A stretch of DNA of 64,000 nt from Gordionus sp. m RMFG-2023 (GCF_954871325.1 NC_088778.1:5427743-5491742), one strand, 5' to 3'. Shown: positions 14,269-27,616, numbered from the stretch's first letter. Notes: generated by a model from the letters alone, not told the origin. A program made the numbers and translations.

Positions 14269-14873
14269 CCTATCACATTTATATAAAGTTAAAGCATCCC
14301 ACAAAATTTGGATAGAAATTTATATAAATTTAGTACCAAATAATAATACTTTTATATGGTATATAGTTATATTATTGTAATTTATAAATGCCTTTGAAAG
14401 ATAAGAAAAAAATAATTCAATATTTATATAATATTAAATTTTTTTTTTGAAACAAAAAAGTGAGGGGAGGAATTAAAGGTAGCATTTCAAAAAATGAAAA
14501 AAAAATGATATATATATACTTTTATAATTGTCATCATATATTATCTAATTGAATATCACATTTTATTTTTTATATATTAAGCTTATTTTGAGATATGAAC
14601 GCGCAGTGTGTGTGTGTGTAAAATGAAATATTTGAACTATGACTCTTATTTGAAAATATAGTTATTTTTCTTTAAACGTTATACGAAAGCTTAAATTTAC
14701 GAATTATGCGCATAATATATAATTATTTTCAAAAAACACGTTGCATTTATAGGAACGACTTTCCGCCTTCATATTAAGATGGCTTTCGCAATGGGCATTC
14801 ATTAAAAATCTAATCGGGATTCAGATTGTCTAGCCCTTTTACTAGCTATATCAATTAAATTGCCCCCCTTCCG
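14269..14873. other. Upstream region of the E78-like gene
   Basis: AT-rich, with a short (GT)n at 14609-14620. In the receptor's frame there is a TAA five codons before the ATG at 14874, so the coding region cannot extend upstream without splicing. I see no promoter motif that can be called with confidence. Confidence 0.45.
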
Positions 14874-17800
14874 ATGGGAGATCAATGCAAAAATCTTATG
14901 ATAGGAGGCGAGTGCAATGATAAAATTATAATCAGCAATAACCATATCATAACCAAGGTCACCAATTGCAATTACGGTGAGAGCCGGCAAAATCATATTA
15001 ATATCAATAATAATACCTACGGTTTAATCGAAAGTAGGGAAGCAAGCCTAATGGATTACCAAGATATGAAGGATATGAACAGTTTAGCCGATATGAACCA
15101 AGTGGGAATGGCAGAGGGAGACGATATGATTCTCAATATAAATGTTCTGTGCGGGAATGCCCAAGATACCTTCCAAGATTCCGAAGTAATCTTGGCCGAA
15201 CCTAATGGACATAGTGGCAACAACCATACAAATCTTAATGGACTAAATATTAACAATAATGGTATAAGAGGAGGAAACGTTTTTCAAAATTATATGGATT
15301 CCTTCGCTGGCATGATCAAGTCTTCTGGCGACAACGTTAATGGGAATGGACTCGAACAAGAACAACACCACAATAGCCTTATAAACGGTTACAATCTATC
15401 TCACAAGTCTGACATCGATAACTCGGCAGCTATATCCTCCCTAAATAACAAGCTTAATAAGAAACTCAAATCGATTAATCCTTCTAGGCAACCTTCCTAC
15501 CCCATTATTGTGTCGGATTCTAACATGTTACCCTCGACTTTCGATTACAATGAGACATTTTTAAACTACGAAAGATTTCCCGATCATCAACAAAATAATT
15601 TTAGTCTCATGAACAACGACCAAGCGTTCGTACCTTTTAATAATAACAATATCAATAACAATAAACTCGATAATCGAAACGATGATCACAGCACCATTAA
15701 GGATTCTATCGATAGTCACATATTAGAGCCTTTTTTCAACGATGTTAATCCTCTGACTTCCAACGGCGTCAACTATTTTACGACCATAAATGGTGATATG
15801 AGTAACAATTTGATTAGTGGTTTTAACGATGCTAATCTGAATGAGGAATCCAAAATAGAAGGGGGCAAAAATTCTCTAAATAATTCCGAAATCTCTAACA
15901 GAGAATCTCAGCCTAAATTCGACAATAATCCACTGCGCGAAAATAATGGCGATAATAAAATTTCTTCCAAACTTTTAAACTCCTCTCAGCCCAATTATTT
16001 GTTTCCAGATACCAACGTTTTCGACAAAAAAACGACCAAAAATCATGATATCACCAAAGGCAACGAAAAAGGAAAAGCTCATAATAATTCGGCTACCAGC
16101 GCCAAATCTCAAAAAATTAATTCTGTTTCGGATAATAAGAATTTCACGGGCATGACATACTTTTCCTTTACATCGACCCACTCCCATATGACTAATTCTT
16201 CCAACAATTCACCCGCTATCAATAAAATGGACAATAATGGTGGCCTGACAATGAATAACGTACCTTCCACTATGCATCATTTGTACATGTACGGCAAATC
16301 CCCTTACGAATCCTCTAACTCTCTGAATCAACCTAATTTTCTGCAACAGCACAACAACAATATCAATCAAGAACATGACTTATTGGATGGCCCTTTAGTT
16401 ACCCCTTCTACTATGTTGGAACGACATTTGGTGACGGCAGCTGATTCGAATAGTCCTAAGCAGCCCTTTGTTCCATGCAAGGTTTGCGGTGATAGGGCAT
16501 CAGGATATCATTATGGTGTGACCTCATGCGAAGGTTGCAAAGGATTTTTCAGACGCAGTATACAGAAACAGATAGAGTACAGATGTTTGAGGGAAGGCAA
16601 GTGCTCGATAGTGCGGTTGAATAGAAATCGGTGCCAATACTGTAGATTCAAGAAATGTCTAGCAGTCGGTATGTCACGCGACGCAGTGAGGTATGGGCGC
16701 GTTCCTAAGCGATGCCGCGAAAAGGCCGAAGAGGAGATAAGACGAATGAATCAGCAGCATTTGGCCCAACAGCAGATTCAGGACTCTAATTTTGAACATA
16801 ACGCTCAGTTGAACAGTAATATTCACGATAATTTGATGAACTACCAAGAAAATAGTAATGGAGTGTCTACTTCGCCCATTGTAGGCACCAAGCTACCTAT
16901 CAATAACAACAACCCTAATCAACACATGATAGATTACCGAATGAGTTCTCCCGCGTTACAGCAATCGAGTAATAATCATATTAATAACAATAACAGTTCC
17001 GACAGAATTAATAATAACATTAATAATGATAAATCTGGAAGCGAAAAGTCCAACGGAGAAGTATCGGGTCATAATTCAGCAGCTGCTGCGGCTAGCATAA
17101 AGGACATAGCGATATATGACATCATATTAACAATATCCCAAGCCCATCATTGCACGTGTCCTTATACTGACGAAAAGATATTTTCCTCCCCGAATCAAAA
17201 TCCCGGATCAGACGGTATTACGGGCAGGAACGGGAGAAAACCCGTTGAACTGGCTTTGGCCTCTATCCCTTCTTTTATCCTTAACAACTCCCAACACCCA
17301 CTTTTACCCATTAATTCATCGGCATCCTTATCCGACAATATTAACGGAATAAACACTCAAACAGAAGCCTGGAAGATATACCTGTGTGAACAATACGCCT
17401 CCCTCATTATAACTCCTGCTATTCAGAGGGTAGTAGAGTTTGCCAAGAGGATACCCGGTTTTGGAGACTTGTTGCAGGATGATCAGCTAGTTTTGGTCAA
17501 AGCAGGTTTTTTTCAGATCTGGTTGGTGAGAATGGCCCGTATGCTCAACCCGGTCGATTGCTCACTTAATCTTGGTGACGGAACATACATCAACAGAGAC
17601 CAATTGGCACTAATTTATAATCAAGACCTCATAAACGCCATCCACAGTTTTTCCGTTACATTCAATGCCGTCAATTGTAACGACACCGAGATAGGCTTAT
17701 TCACCGCCGTTGTCTTACTTGCCTCGGCTAGTGGTAAGAGAGAACCCCAATCTATCACCAATAACGTTATAAAGAACATTCCTTCCAATGTTAATGGTAA

Positions 17801-18071
17801 TAGTAGATGTTACGATTTTAAGAGGATTTCGGAAATCAGAGAGAAGCTGGTGGATGCCTTGAAATTCCAAATGAGTCGAAACCATAGCAACGAATCTCAC
17901 CTGTTCGCTAACATGGTAGCCACTATCCCTGAACTACAGACTTTGGGTAAAAAACACGATGATGCTGTGGTCTGGTATAGGCAAAGATGGCAGAGACTTA
18001 ATTTGCCTCCACTTTTTGCTGAAATGTTCGATATACCAAAAAATGGGAATAACGATGAAGAATTTACATAA
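14874..18071 (+). CDS. E78: E78-like nuclear receptor (NR1E group), single exon
   Basis: A 1065-residue ligand-type nuclear receptor acting as a DNA-binding transcription factor. Residues 1-534 form a long Asn/Ser-rich, presumably disordered A/B region. Residues 535-600 are a complete DNA-binding domain: finger 1 cysteines 535, 538, 552, 555; P-box EGCKG at 553-557; finger 2 cysteines 571, 577, 587, 590. The C-terminal extension [13 protein letters not shown] follows. The finger sequence [18 protein letters not shown] is closer to insect E78 than to E75. A second Asn-rich hinge (about 614-740) leads into the ligand-binding domain (about 744-1055), with helix-1-like [14 protein letters not shown], signature [13 protein letters not shown] and the AF-2-like helix [11 protein letters not shown] near the C-terminus. 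E78 is an ecdysone-pathway early gene in insects; C. elegans SEX-1 is usually placed in this group. The start is the first ATG after an in-frame stop. No intron is visible, which is unusual for a nuclear receptor. The intact long frame argues for a working gene. Confidence 0.93.
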   Translation: MGDQCKNLMIGGECNDKIIISNNHIITKVTNCNYGESRQNHININNNTYGLIESREASLMDYQDMKDMNSLADMNQVGMAEGDDMILNINVLCGNAQDTFQDSEVILAEPNGHSGNNHTNLNGLNINNNGIRGGNVFQNYMDSFAGMIKSSGDNVNGNGLEQEQHHNSLINGYNLSHKSDIDNSAAISSLNNKLNKKLKSINPSRQPSYPIIVSDSNMLPSTFDYNETFLNYERFPDHQQNNFSLMNNDQAFVPFNNNNINNNKLDNRNDDHSTIKDSIDSHILEPFFNDVNPLTSNGVNYFTTINGDMSNNLISGFNDANLNEESKIEGGKNSLNNSEISNRESQPKFDNNPLRENNGDNKISSKLLNSSQPNYLFPDTNVFDKKTTKNHDITKGNEKGKAHNNSATSAKSQKINSVSDNKNFTGMTYFSFTSTHSHMTNSSNNSPAINKMDNNGGLTMNNVPSTMHHLYMYGKSPYESSNSLNQPNFLQQHNNNINQEHDLLDGPLVTPSTMLERHLVTAADSNSPKQPFVPCKVCGDRASGYHYGVTSCEGCKGFFRRSIQKQIEYRCLREGKCSIVRLNRNRCQYCRFKKCLAVGMSRDAVRYGRVPKRCREKAEEEIRRMNQQHLAQQQIQDSNFEHNAQLNSNIHDNLMNYQENSNGVSTSPIVGTKLPINNNNPNQHMIDYRMSSPALQQSSNNHINNNNSSDRINNNINNDKSGSEKSNGEVSGHNSAAAAASIKDIAIYDIILTISQAHHCTCPYTDEKIFSSPNQNPGSDGITGRNGRKPVELALASIPSFILNNSQHPLLPINSSASLSDNINGINTQTEAWKIYLCEQYASLIITPAIQRVVEFAKRIPGFGDLLQDDQLVLVKAGFFQIWLVRMARMLNPVDCSLNLGDGTYINRDQLALIYNQDLINAIHSFSVTFNAVNCNDTEIGLFTAVVLLASASGKREPQSITNNVIKNIPSNVNGNSRCYDFKRISEIREKLVDALKFQMSRNHSNESHLFANMVATIPELQTLGKKHDDAVVWYRQRWQRLNLPPLFAEMFDIPKNGNNDEEFT

Positions 18072-21000
18072 ATTTATACTTGCCTTCAAGAAGGACTAAT
18101 GGACAAGAGGTTACATAATTTATTTTTAAAAAACTTAACCTGCCAGCTGTTTAAAGTTTAAAGAAATGTCCCATATACCAAAAAAAAAATTTTTTTTTAT
18201 CGTTAAGAAAATGCAACAATTTATATATAAATATATAGCTATTTTGATTTTATAAATAGAAATAAAATTGTATAAGCCGAATAGTTTGTATTATAATTTT
18301 GATTTTAATAATCTCTCCCCTCTTCTCTTCTTCAAGGACAAATTTATGATCTTAATGGAATCTCAAACTAGTTATATTATTTTTTTTTAATTACCATTAC
18401 TTTTTATTAGATACCTCATACTCAAAGTTTATAACAACTTTTTTTAATCAATGCAAAGATAGTTGGATTATATAATTTTTAACAAAAAATTAATTTTTCC
18501 TATTTCAAAAAGAAAAAAATATTCATTTTAAAGCAAAAAAAAAACTCACTTAAAAATAAACAATTTTTTAAAAAAATATTTTACCTTTTGAAAATTTATT
18601 TTTTTTATTCAATTACAACTTATATTTTTTATAGATAAATCGTAGATCAAATCTAATATTATAATAGCATATATATATTTTTTAAATATATAATATTTTT
18701 TCTAAACCCAATCCAATCACGTAACAAAAGTATTTGTATGATTGTAACATTTTTTTAAAACATTTTGGTCCCCTTGTCGCATTTAGTTTAATTTTTTTCC
18801 GAATTTTTGCTTCCATTTCCTAAATTTTTGATCCCATTCCATTTCCGACTTTGTTTCTATATTTTATGCATTTTATTCATGAAACCCATCATTATAGTAA
18901 ATATATTATATACATATTACATAATAATATAAGCATCAGCACCTTTTAATAGTATTTTTTTAAATAAAAACCAAAGTATATATATTTTATTATCTAAATT
19001 AACGTGTATTATTAAACTATTACAAATCCAATTTTTGATATTTTTGTAATTTTTGATTTCTAATTTGTAATATATATAAAAAATATAATATATATAATAT
19101 AAAAAAATAATAACTTTTAATTTTATATTTTCATATTCCGCATTTTATAGAATAGAATAGCGAATGGAAAAAGGGGAGCGAGCTTTTATTAGATAATCCA
19201 CCATTCCAGTAATTTGTTTTTTTTAGTAGAAAATCAATAAGGAACTAATAAACAGATTGTGTTTTTTTATAGATAAAATGGCCCCCTTAAGAATCTTTTA
19301 ACGACATTCATATAGTATTTTAAGAACATATATATTATTAGGTTCAAAATGCTTTTCTTATTATTATATAATATTTACTATATATTTATATATCAAGTTA
19401 TGCCAAAACTTTTCTTAGAAAAATAATTCTAGATGACTGTCTCGCGTGATAAAAATGTCTTTTATATTATATTTATTATAATAATGTTGTATTTAATTTA
19501 ATATTAATTTTAAGACAAAAAATAAATATTTAATTATTATATAAATATACCATTTACGATAATATTATTACATAGTTCAACAATAAAAAAAAAAGTTTAA
19601 CCCTCTAAAAGTAATATTCATATTGTTTCAATGAAATAAATTTCTATGAATTCGAATCTGAGGCAAATTAAGCCGTTATCTACCAAGTCGAAAAATATCA
19701 TATACTAATATTCACTTTATTTCGATCAGGGTTTCTAAGAATAAAAATTTCTGATTTAATTTTTTTATGCATGTAAATTACTAAAGATGTCATTTTTAGG
19801 TAAAATTTAAATGAAAAATCTCTCTTCTTCATATAAACTTTTTTAAAAAAATTTTTCTTTCAAACTACCCCAATTAATTAAGTTCTGATAAGTTCTATGT
19901 AGAAACTCGCAACATTTAAAATTTTTACAAAATATTGGCTATCTATATATAAAAATTATATTTTCTTTCTTTCTTTCTTTCTTTCTTTCACTAAATAGAA
20001 ATATAATTAGAAAAAAATTTAAATTATAAGGATATACTTTAAATACTTTTTTTTAAAAAATATTATAATATAAATATAATTTATTCACCAATCTTCATTT
20101 GATAAGAAATTTTTTTTTTTGATGTAATAATATTATTATTATTATACAAATACATTGCAAGAAAGGATGATTCTAAAAAAATAATTTTTTTATATATTAT
20201 ATATCTCTTTCCTTTTTAAAATTAAAAGCTTCCAGGTATCCTATATAAACTTCCTTATCCTTAATTTTATTTTTCATTAATATAAAGATAAAAATTAGGT
20301 ATTATACCGTATTTTTCCTTTTTTTTTAAAAAAAAATTTTTTATTTTATTTTACAACAATATTTTAAATTTAAATTAGTTGTTTTTTTTTACCATAACGG
20401 ATCGCAAATGTACCTAAATTTATCTTTAGGTGTAGGAATTAAAATTTTCTTAATGGGGAAGGGGATCGGGAAATTCCCAATCCCATACCCCCACAGCCTT
20501 TTTTCCTAAAAATGGATAGAATATGTGATTTAATTTTAAAAAAATTTGTTTTTCGGCAAAAAAATGTAAAATGAAAATAATTATTTTTATTCTAAAATGT
20601 AATCGGATGTACTTTGGGGGCAAAATCTACCCAAAATCCTTCCCTTATAAAAATCCTAGATATGCCTTAGCTCTGGTTTGGATTAATATCTTAACTGACG
20701 TCATTAATTAGCTTATTATTAAGCCGCTTTTAAATGTGGATTTGATAAGAGCTTGTAAATGCAATGAAAACAAAGACAAACAATTTTAATATATCACAGT
20801 GATATTGGTGGTGTGATAATATTTTAAAATAAAATACGAAATATATATTATTTTACTACATACATTTTAAAAAATATTATAAAAGGTAGGTGACCTTATT
20901 CAATTAGCAATACTGAGAATTCTGAGTTGGATTATAGAGTATATCAGCTTAATAGTTTTGAATTAATAACAAAAAAATATAATATATAAAATATTTCCCA

Positions 21001-22479
21001 TTTTTTTAAAAAATTTATTTAAATAAACCATAATATCAAAAATAAATTCATATAACTGTCTTTCTAGTTTCTACCAATTATTATGAATGATTTCTGACAA
21101 CTATTATTATTCTACAAATTTATAAAGACGTTATTATAAGAAAGAAGGAAAAAAAGGGCAGAATTTAATAATGGAATTGTATTTATTTAAGAGAGGTCTT
21201 ATCTGTTCAAATTAGCTCAACGATTTTTTTCACACACATCATTTTACAATTGGAAAAAAAAGAGAATTTTGAAGCTTGCGTTAAATAATAATAATAATAA
21301 TAATAATAGAGAGAATACTATAATAATATGAAAAATATCTGATGAGATTATATTATAATACATATAAAAAAAAGGTTAATGAAACTTTCAAAATTTTATT
21401 ATTTATTTATTTATTTCATTATTATTATTAAATAATGTCAACTTTATATCTATTTATGTTAATGGAAAGGAATTAATTTAAAATATAATAACACTTTTAA
21501 TCGAAATATTTTTTTTCTTTCAGACTCCACTAATCCAAAACAACCCGAAGGAAAATATCAAACCGGTATTAACCGTTATTATTTACCGAAATTTAACAGT
21601 AACAACTTTTTGCATAAATTGAACCTTTTAGAGAGGTTTGTAAACCGATTTGAACCTTGAATCATAACTGTTTATAGGTTATCAATTAAATTTGATTGAT
21701 ATGTATCAGTAGCCATTTTTTAGATACTTTTATTTATTGGTATTTAACGATGCCTGCCAGCTACCCGTAAAATTTATTCATTCTCCTTATAGATATATCT
21801 TTACAGATTATCTCGGAAATATTATGCAAAAAGTTACTAACTCTTGTTACTTTTATTAAAATGTAACTAACAATGTACGACTCACACACAACATTCCTAA
21901 TTGCTTCTTCTGTATCTTCTCTGCTTTAACCATCTTTTAATATAAAGTAGCTAGGAATACACTATCTTAGCCAATGTCAATATTATACCCGACTATCTCC
22001 CTACTCTTCTTACTCTCTATAAAAATTATCAAAAAAAAAATCATACATAATTAGTAAAAAAGGGAGATCCAAAATCAAAACTACCAAGCCACCTAACCCT
22101 TTAAATTTTATTCGAATAACGATATCATCAGCTAACCACTCCCCCTTCAATTTTAATAACAATCCCACACTTACTCCCATCCCCCGTGGAGGAACTTTAT
22201 TAGGAGGGAGTAGCTGTTGACTTTTACTAGATTCATATCATGCAAGTCACTTTTTGCCCTCTGGATAAATCGTAAATAACTCTCGTTTTTATTTGAAATA
22301 TAGATTCAAAATTTTAACTACTATATATATATATACAATATCTATATCTATTTAATTATAAGCTATAAAAAAGCATTTAAATTTTATGAACATATCATAT
22401 AAATGTAATTTTGATTGCATAAACATAATTTTCAATTCAATCAATAAATAAATTTAAAATCAAACATTCATTTTAGCCT
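18072..22479. other. AT-rich intergenic DNA
   Basis: No gene. It contains a short (TTTC)n at 19961-19990, an (ATT)n run near 20128, an (AAT)n run at about 21286-21310, and a patch at 21535-21660 with AACCG/CGGTT words like those near 3910 and 4483. GTAAC/GTTAC words at 21820-21880 resemble those at 25410-25490. A worn G/C-rich transposon end may lie at 20600-20670. Confidence 0.5.
18261..18266 (+). terminator. Candidate polyadenylation signal of the E78-like gene
   Basis: AATAAA lies about 190 bp after the stop codon in AT-rich 3' flanking DNA. Chance occurrence is likely in such sequence, so this is only a candidate. Confidence 0.4.
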
Positions 22480-23133
22480 TCAACATTTTTTCCTTGTGTC
22501 TCCTCGTTCTCTGATTCTTTCAGATTTAATATAATCGATTTTCTTTCTAGGCCTTAAATTATAAGGATAGGTTCTTATTTTCGAGGATGTTTCACCCATT
22601 TTCGTCTTAACAATTTTGGGTCTAACTTTAACCTTGCTAGTAGAACATTTAGTAGATCCATTTTTTGTTCCAGAAAACTCTTTCTGAGATTTAGTAACAG
22701 CAGCGTTTTTGCCATATTCCCATTGCGATGTTGGCAATGGAATATATTCATCATTACTCTGTGTTGAAGGTCGATACATTTCCGACTTCGACGTTAATAC
22801 TAAGTCCATCAAATCTTGGCAGTCGATGTTGTCTTTGTCGTTGGAATCTTCTTGTGCCATGTAAATATCGTTTTTAGTAAATTCAGTACCTAAACTCAAT
22901 AGCTCTTCTATAATCGCTTTCTCTTCTAGAGAACTTTCAGCATTAATTCCGAAATTATTGTTAGAAGAAAAAGTGGAACAATTTGGAAAGTCTCTCATAT
23001 AAATATACTCCTCTGTTAATAAGGTTCTATCTATGCTATCAGATAATGTACAATCTTCAAGGTTGTCATTATTAGGGATTGAATTAAGATATTTTTCACC
23101 GAAGATATCTTCTTGAGAATTTTTTCTATTCAT
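22480..23133 (-). CDS. Unrecognised 217-residue protein
   Basis: I do not recognise this protein. It is a clean ATG-to-TGA frame with ordinary amino-acid composition, unlike the repeat-derived frames nearby. Residues 1-110 are acidic and rich in Ser/Asn/Asp/Glu. The C-terminal third is basic, with KVKVRPKIVKTKMG and PYNLRPRKKIDY, which could serve in nuclear targeting or nucleic-acid binding. No signal peptide, membrane helix or cysteine pattern is visible. Short YNLRPR motifs occur in unrelated proteins, including the tails of some retroelement polyproteins, so the motif alone proves nothing. No integrase, protease or polymerase signature is nearby. The ATG has AAA just before it. The gene may have further exons that I could not identify. 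It lies between the E78-like gene (+) and the CRIM1-like gene (-). Confidence 0.6.
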   Translation of the reverse strand: MNRKNSQEDIFGEKYLNSIPNNDNLEDCTLSDSIDRTLLTEEYIYMRDFPNCSTFSSNNNFGINAESSLEEKAIIEELLSLGTEFTKNDIYMAQEDSNDKDNIDCQDLMDLVLTSKSEMYRPSTQSNDEYIPLPTSQWEYGKNAAVTKSQKEFSGTKNGSTKCSTSKVKVRPKIVKTKMGETSSKIRTYPYNLRPRKKIDYIKSERIRERGDTRKKC

Positions 23134-24680
23134 TTTGAAAAAAAATTATTTTTATTGAGTAATAAAAATTTATGCTATATTTTGCTAAATTACTATGATC
23201 TAGAAATAAAAAATGATGTTTTCAGTTGTGCCTATTTTGCAAACGAATTAATTCTTATACGTAATATAGATGTCACACTTTAACAATGTTGATTTTTAAT
23301 GAAATATTATAGGATACATTATATGTTGATAGTTACATTCAAATAGTTTGATTATCGATCATTGATGTTCGTAACATATATTATTGGATAAATGGAAGAT
23401 AATTCCTCAGATAAAAAAACTCTCAATTTTGTTTTCTGGAGATGGAGATAATTCATTAATAACCTTCTATAATGTTTATCAAGCAAACTAAAATATAAAT
23501 TGTTGTATATTATATGTAATTTCATGTACTTGTCCATATTTATATTTGGTAATTTAAAGATATTTTATATTTCATCGTCTATTTTCGGTTGTGCTTTAGA
23601 TTAAGTTTGTATAAAAATAGTAACTGATGTAATTTCGATTCGTTGATTGTAGTTATTTTTTAAAAAAATCTTATAATAAAATAATGTCAAATAAAAGTGA
23701 TATAAGAATCATATTTGTCAAGACATCACGTGTTTGTTAGTGTTTTAGATAATTTCCCAATTTCCGGGATAGTCCATCCTGTAAAATATACCATAGAATT
23801 TGATGTCATTTATTGGAATTTAATTTTTCAGCTAGTTATGATATTTATTTCCATTTAGGATGTAAGCCTGGAGTTTTGTTCATTATGGTAGAAAAGGTTT
23901 GGAGCTCTTGCCAAATCTCGAGTTGGCTAAAATTTTAATCGGGTCGTTTTTAAAAATCAAACCAAATTGGCTTTTTAACAACCCTCATCGTTTGGCTTAT
24001 GCATCTTTCTTTCCTCTCTTATTTCTAGACACAATGCCATTATATAGCAGTTGGGTGGCGATGTTATTTTTGGTAACTAAATTATTTATTGACCTCTTCA
24101 TCGACTTTATGGATTATTGTTCAGAAGGAATAGTTAAACCTTTTCAAAAAAAAATATCTTGAACATAAGATACCATTATTTTGGAAAAGATACAAGTAGT
24201 GTTTTTAAAAGTTACTAAAATAAAAGGATATCATATGTATTTGCAATGATTATTTTTTATTCAAAATTCCGGCTTAATAAATTTATATTTGCATTTAACA
24301 ATAAACTATTTTACGCGCTCCGTTCTGTATAAAAATAAGCTTCTCTAGACTGAACAAACGTTCTACGTGAGAAATTGGTGTGAGGAAAACATTTAATACA
24401 ATAAAGTTCAGATGCTGGTCTTAGATTTTTTTGTAAATTCCACTATGTTAGCTTTATGATATGGTAATGTTATATGCTTTATTATAACGATAATCCTATA
24501 AAAAGATTTTGTTGGCATCTTGCATTGCTACTAAGTTTAATCTATGACAAAAACAACAGCAGTACCTTGGAAGGCGGTCAAAGTAATTTTAATTATTAAG
24601 GTTTATAATTAATTAATTTATATAATATTTAGCTAAACACAAATCTTGTTTAATGTATGTCTAACTAAAATTTAGTGCAA
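23134..24680. other. AT-rich spacer with a MITE fragment
   Basis: No gene. 23917-23992 holds the right half of a TAGTGTTGTTAAA-family MITE (copy L), with 'gttggctaaaattttaatcg', then 'tttttaaaaatcaaaccaaa' and 'ggctttttaacaacc'. Confidence 0.45.
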
Positions 24681-24684
24681 TTAT

Positions 24685-24879
24685 TTAAGACAAGTTGCAT
24701 GAAAATAATCTTACAAAGATGTGTTCAAATTGATTGGCTGTGGATGACTTAGATGCTGAATTATACCTTTTTGGAAGACATGGAAGAAACTTAACACTAA
24801 TATTGCTTCTACTGCCAGTCTTCTCTATGCAAACACAAAATATTTTTTGAAGCTTGGGCCAAGATATTTTAACATTCAA
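24685..24879 (-). pseudogene. Possible hAT transposase N-terminal (BED-finger-like) remnant
   Basis: A short frame containing CVCIEKTGSRSNISVKFLPC, then ASKSSTANQFEHI. The spacing resembles the N-terminal zinc-finger region of some hAT transposases (Cys...Cys, then SSTxNLxxH). Start, histidine pair and the rest of a transposase are absent. The assignment is an inference from motif likeness and is weak. Confidence 0.35.
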
Positions 24880-25414
24880 GTATTTTGTTTAATAATACTC
24901 TTAGAAAGGAATGGAGCAAATTAAATTTCACTGTTTTAATGTCATCCTCATTAAATGATGAGTCGGTGTCAGAATTCATATCAAATCCTGTAAATAGATG
25001 TAGGGGGGGGGGGGGTGGGAAGGGGGGGGGGTGGCAAGGGGAAAATCTCCCGTCGGAAATTTGTCAGTTTTTGTAAATATAGTTTTAAGAAAATAAAATA
25101 TTCCCTCCTCTATACCCCCAACCCCCGCCCAAAATATATTCATTACATTACCCTATAAGCAATAATTTGAAAAAAAAGTAAGTAAAAATTAATAATTTTT
25201 TTAAATAACGACTATATATTTAAAATTTTTAGGAAAAAAAGCGAAAGGCTGGCAATAATTGACCAATATTATTTATGAGGTAAAAGTCTTTCCCCCCTAA
25301 CAAAATCCAGATTACGCCTACGAATGTGTATTTTGTCTGATTAATCTCATAGAATCAAAATTTTAAATTAAGATTAATCATAATTAATTTTAATAATATA
25401 TTAATATTTTAAAA
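24880..25414. other. G-rich and C-rich tracts, probable transposon stub
   Basis: Two poly-G runs (about 25003-25015 and 25022-25031) are followed by C-rich DNA at 25105-25135 and by 'aaaatccagattacgcctacg' ending at 25322. That tail resembles a worn right terminus of CAGTGGCGTA-type hAT elements. Confidence 0.4.
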
Positions 25415-26400
25415 GTAACTAGTTACTTTAGGTGTTACATTTCCAGTTACTAGTTACAACTTTTCAAATATAACTAGTTACTTTAACAAATTTAGATATA
25501 AGTATATATCTTATATTTTTTGATAATTCTCTTAATAATGTTGTTAATTAGTCTAGTCGAATTTTTACAATACAATTTCTTAAGATACTCGTATCTGTAT
25601 CTATGTTATATTATTTATAAAAAATCTACATCTAGATTATTTTTTAAGGACATGTAAAATTATAGCAATTTTTAAATGTCTCAATCATGTATACTCTTGA
25701 AGGATACCCTCTCATAAAACTTCTCCCATGATAGACCTAAGCAGCACAAATAGCATTTATAGAATTGTTATTTAAAGGTGTTTATCATTAATTTTGCCAA
25801 TTACTCTGCCTCCAGTGGATTAACTTTTTCAAACGATATAAAAGATTCTTTTAGTGTATTTTGTTTTAACGATATATCTAACATCTACACTACATTGCTC
25901 ATAAGGAACTTACATTGATAGTCTCATTAGCCATGACAAACAAAATAACCATTTTCATTATTTGTGTAGCTATTCCTTGCTTATATATTTGATTTTGTGA
26001 TCTAGGAGAACAATAATATACATTGTTTGGTTATATTAAAAATAGATCGTATTCTTTCAAGCAATTTTATTTTCCTTAATTATTGCTCATCCTCCTTTCA
26101 CATTGGGAATCAATTTAATATTGATTTGTGTATGAACCTATATTACATTTTTTTTAAAATTACTAATCAAGTCATTAACCATTAAATTAAAAATGCCTCA
26201 ACCAAAGAATCAAAACTGCATAATTTTTAACTTCAACCATTTGATAAATCACAAAATAAAATCAACAATTCTTGAAAGAATAATTAACATAATCTTTTGA
26301 AAAAAATTAATGTTTTTATAATATGCCTATCAAATTTGAATGCTATGTAAATAGTAACTTTTTAATGAAATTAGTTACTTCTAAAAAGTAAAGTTAACAA
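25415..26400. mobile_element. Probable non-autonomous element with AGTAACTAGTTACT words
   Basis: 'aagtaactagttactttagg' and two further GTTACTAGTTAC/AACTAGTTACTTT words lie at 25415-25490. Inverted partners ('agtaactttttaatg', 'attagttacttctaaaaagt') and 'aaagttaacaacatca' lie at 26350-26408. The right end, TTAACAACATCA, resembles the TTTAACAACACTA terminus of the MITE family. The left terminus and target duplication are not clear. No coding sequence recognised between them. Confidence 0.5.
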
Positions 26401-26924
26401 CATCAAGCTATTCTTAATCGGAAAGTTTCACAAAAAATGGTTTTTTTTATACCAGTTGTCAAACTGATTAAAGCATCCGTGGATACAAAAACCCTAAATA
26501 GAATGGATCTTTTAGATTAGTATCTGTGCTTCCAAAAGTTAGGGCCAAAAAGCTAATGAATCTTAAAAAAAAAGTGAGAAGAAACAGATGGAAAATAACG
26601 GTAATAGAATAAATATTTCAAACAAAAACTTGCAATAATAATTTGACATAAGCTGGCTGAAGGTCTGGTAAAATGAGGCTGAAGGGGATGAAGAAATCCC
26701 ATCCCCTCAAAAATGTATATATCTAATTTTGACCCCTCAACCCATTAAAATGTCAACTAAAGTATCACTGCAAAGTATCGATGGTATTTAATTCCACATT
26801 CATTGATTAAATCCACGAGGATTAGAGATCTTTCTATTTTAAGTAATTTATAAAGGGATATTATAATTTTTTAGATCCGATGTTACCGGAAATGTATTCC
26901 AAGCATGTGTAAAATATATTTTAT
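26401..26924. other. Spacer with an interspersed-repeat copy
   Basis: No gene. 'gttaccggaaatgtattcca' at about 26882-26900 belongs to the dispersed repeat also seen near 1020. It is interrupted immediately to the right by a MITE. Confidence 0.4.
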
Positions 26925-27054
26925 GTAGAATGTTAAACGGATTGATTTGAATGTGACATCTATAACCAAATTCTTCAGGCTCGCGTAATATATTTCCCGA
27001 TAAAATTATGAGTTAGCGGCTTTTATCGATAGGCTCAAATCGATGATAACACTA
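26925..27054. mobile_element. MITE of the TAGTGTTGTTAAA family (copy J), internally shortened
   Basis: It begins TAGAATGTTAAACGG and ends CGATGATAACACTA. Part of the family interior remains ('aattatgagttagcggc'). At 130 bp it has lost part of the interior. It interrupts a copy of the dispersed 'ccggaaatgtattcc' repeat, so it inserted later. Confidence 0.6.
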
Positions 27055-27616
27055 ACTCTATTAATTTCAATACAATCTTTGCCATAAACTCTTTGTAATT
27101 TTTTTAATTTATATGAAAAATCCATATATAAAAAACACTATAAGTTAGGAGTTATAAGGTACACGGCATTGAATGAAATTGACAAAGGTACTCCAAACAT
27201 GCTTAAAAACATTTCTGGTTAAATCAGATTTAAAATCTCACAAATTCCCATGAATTTAAATATCCCAATACCAAATGTAATATTGTTAATTTTTTAAGTT
27301 TATTAAAAAATAAAAAAATAACGCGATTATAATTGAACTATTTATAAAAATATGTATGATAAAAAAAAATTTCCAATACTTATTTTATGTTTTTTTTGGA
27401 ATTATATATTAATTTAATTTTATAACTTAAATGATATAAAGTATTATATATATTATTAATATAAAATAGATATATATATATATTATTTACGAATAAATAA
27501 ATTTGAGCAAAAAAAAATATTAAATAAAACAATTGATGTTTTTTTTAAGTTTTATTTTAATGATAGCATTTTTACAATAAATATTAGTTCCTTAGGTAAA
27601 AAAAATGTTTTTTTTG
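27055..27616. other. 3' flank of the CRIM1-like gene
   Basis: AT-rich. It includes the continuation of the dispersed repeat ('ggtactccaaacatgc', 'aaatcagatttaaaatctc') at 27185-27290 and a (TA)n run near 27470. Confidence 0.4.
27551..27556 (-). terminator. Candidate polyadenylation signal of the CRIM1-like gene
   Basis: AATAAA on the minus strand about 60 bp after the stop codon. The position is suitable, but the motif is common by chance in AT-rich DNA. Confidence 0.45.

Noticed and set aside
22480-23133. Retroelement polyprotein tail, because of PYNLRPRKKIDY
   Set aside because: The motif is short and not specific, and no protease, polymerase, integrase or terminal repeat is visible nearby.
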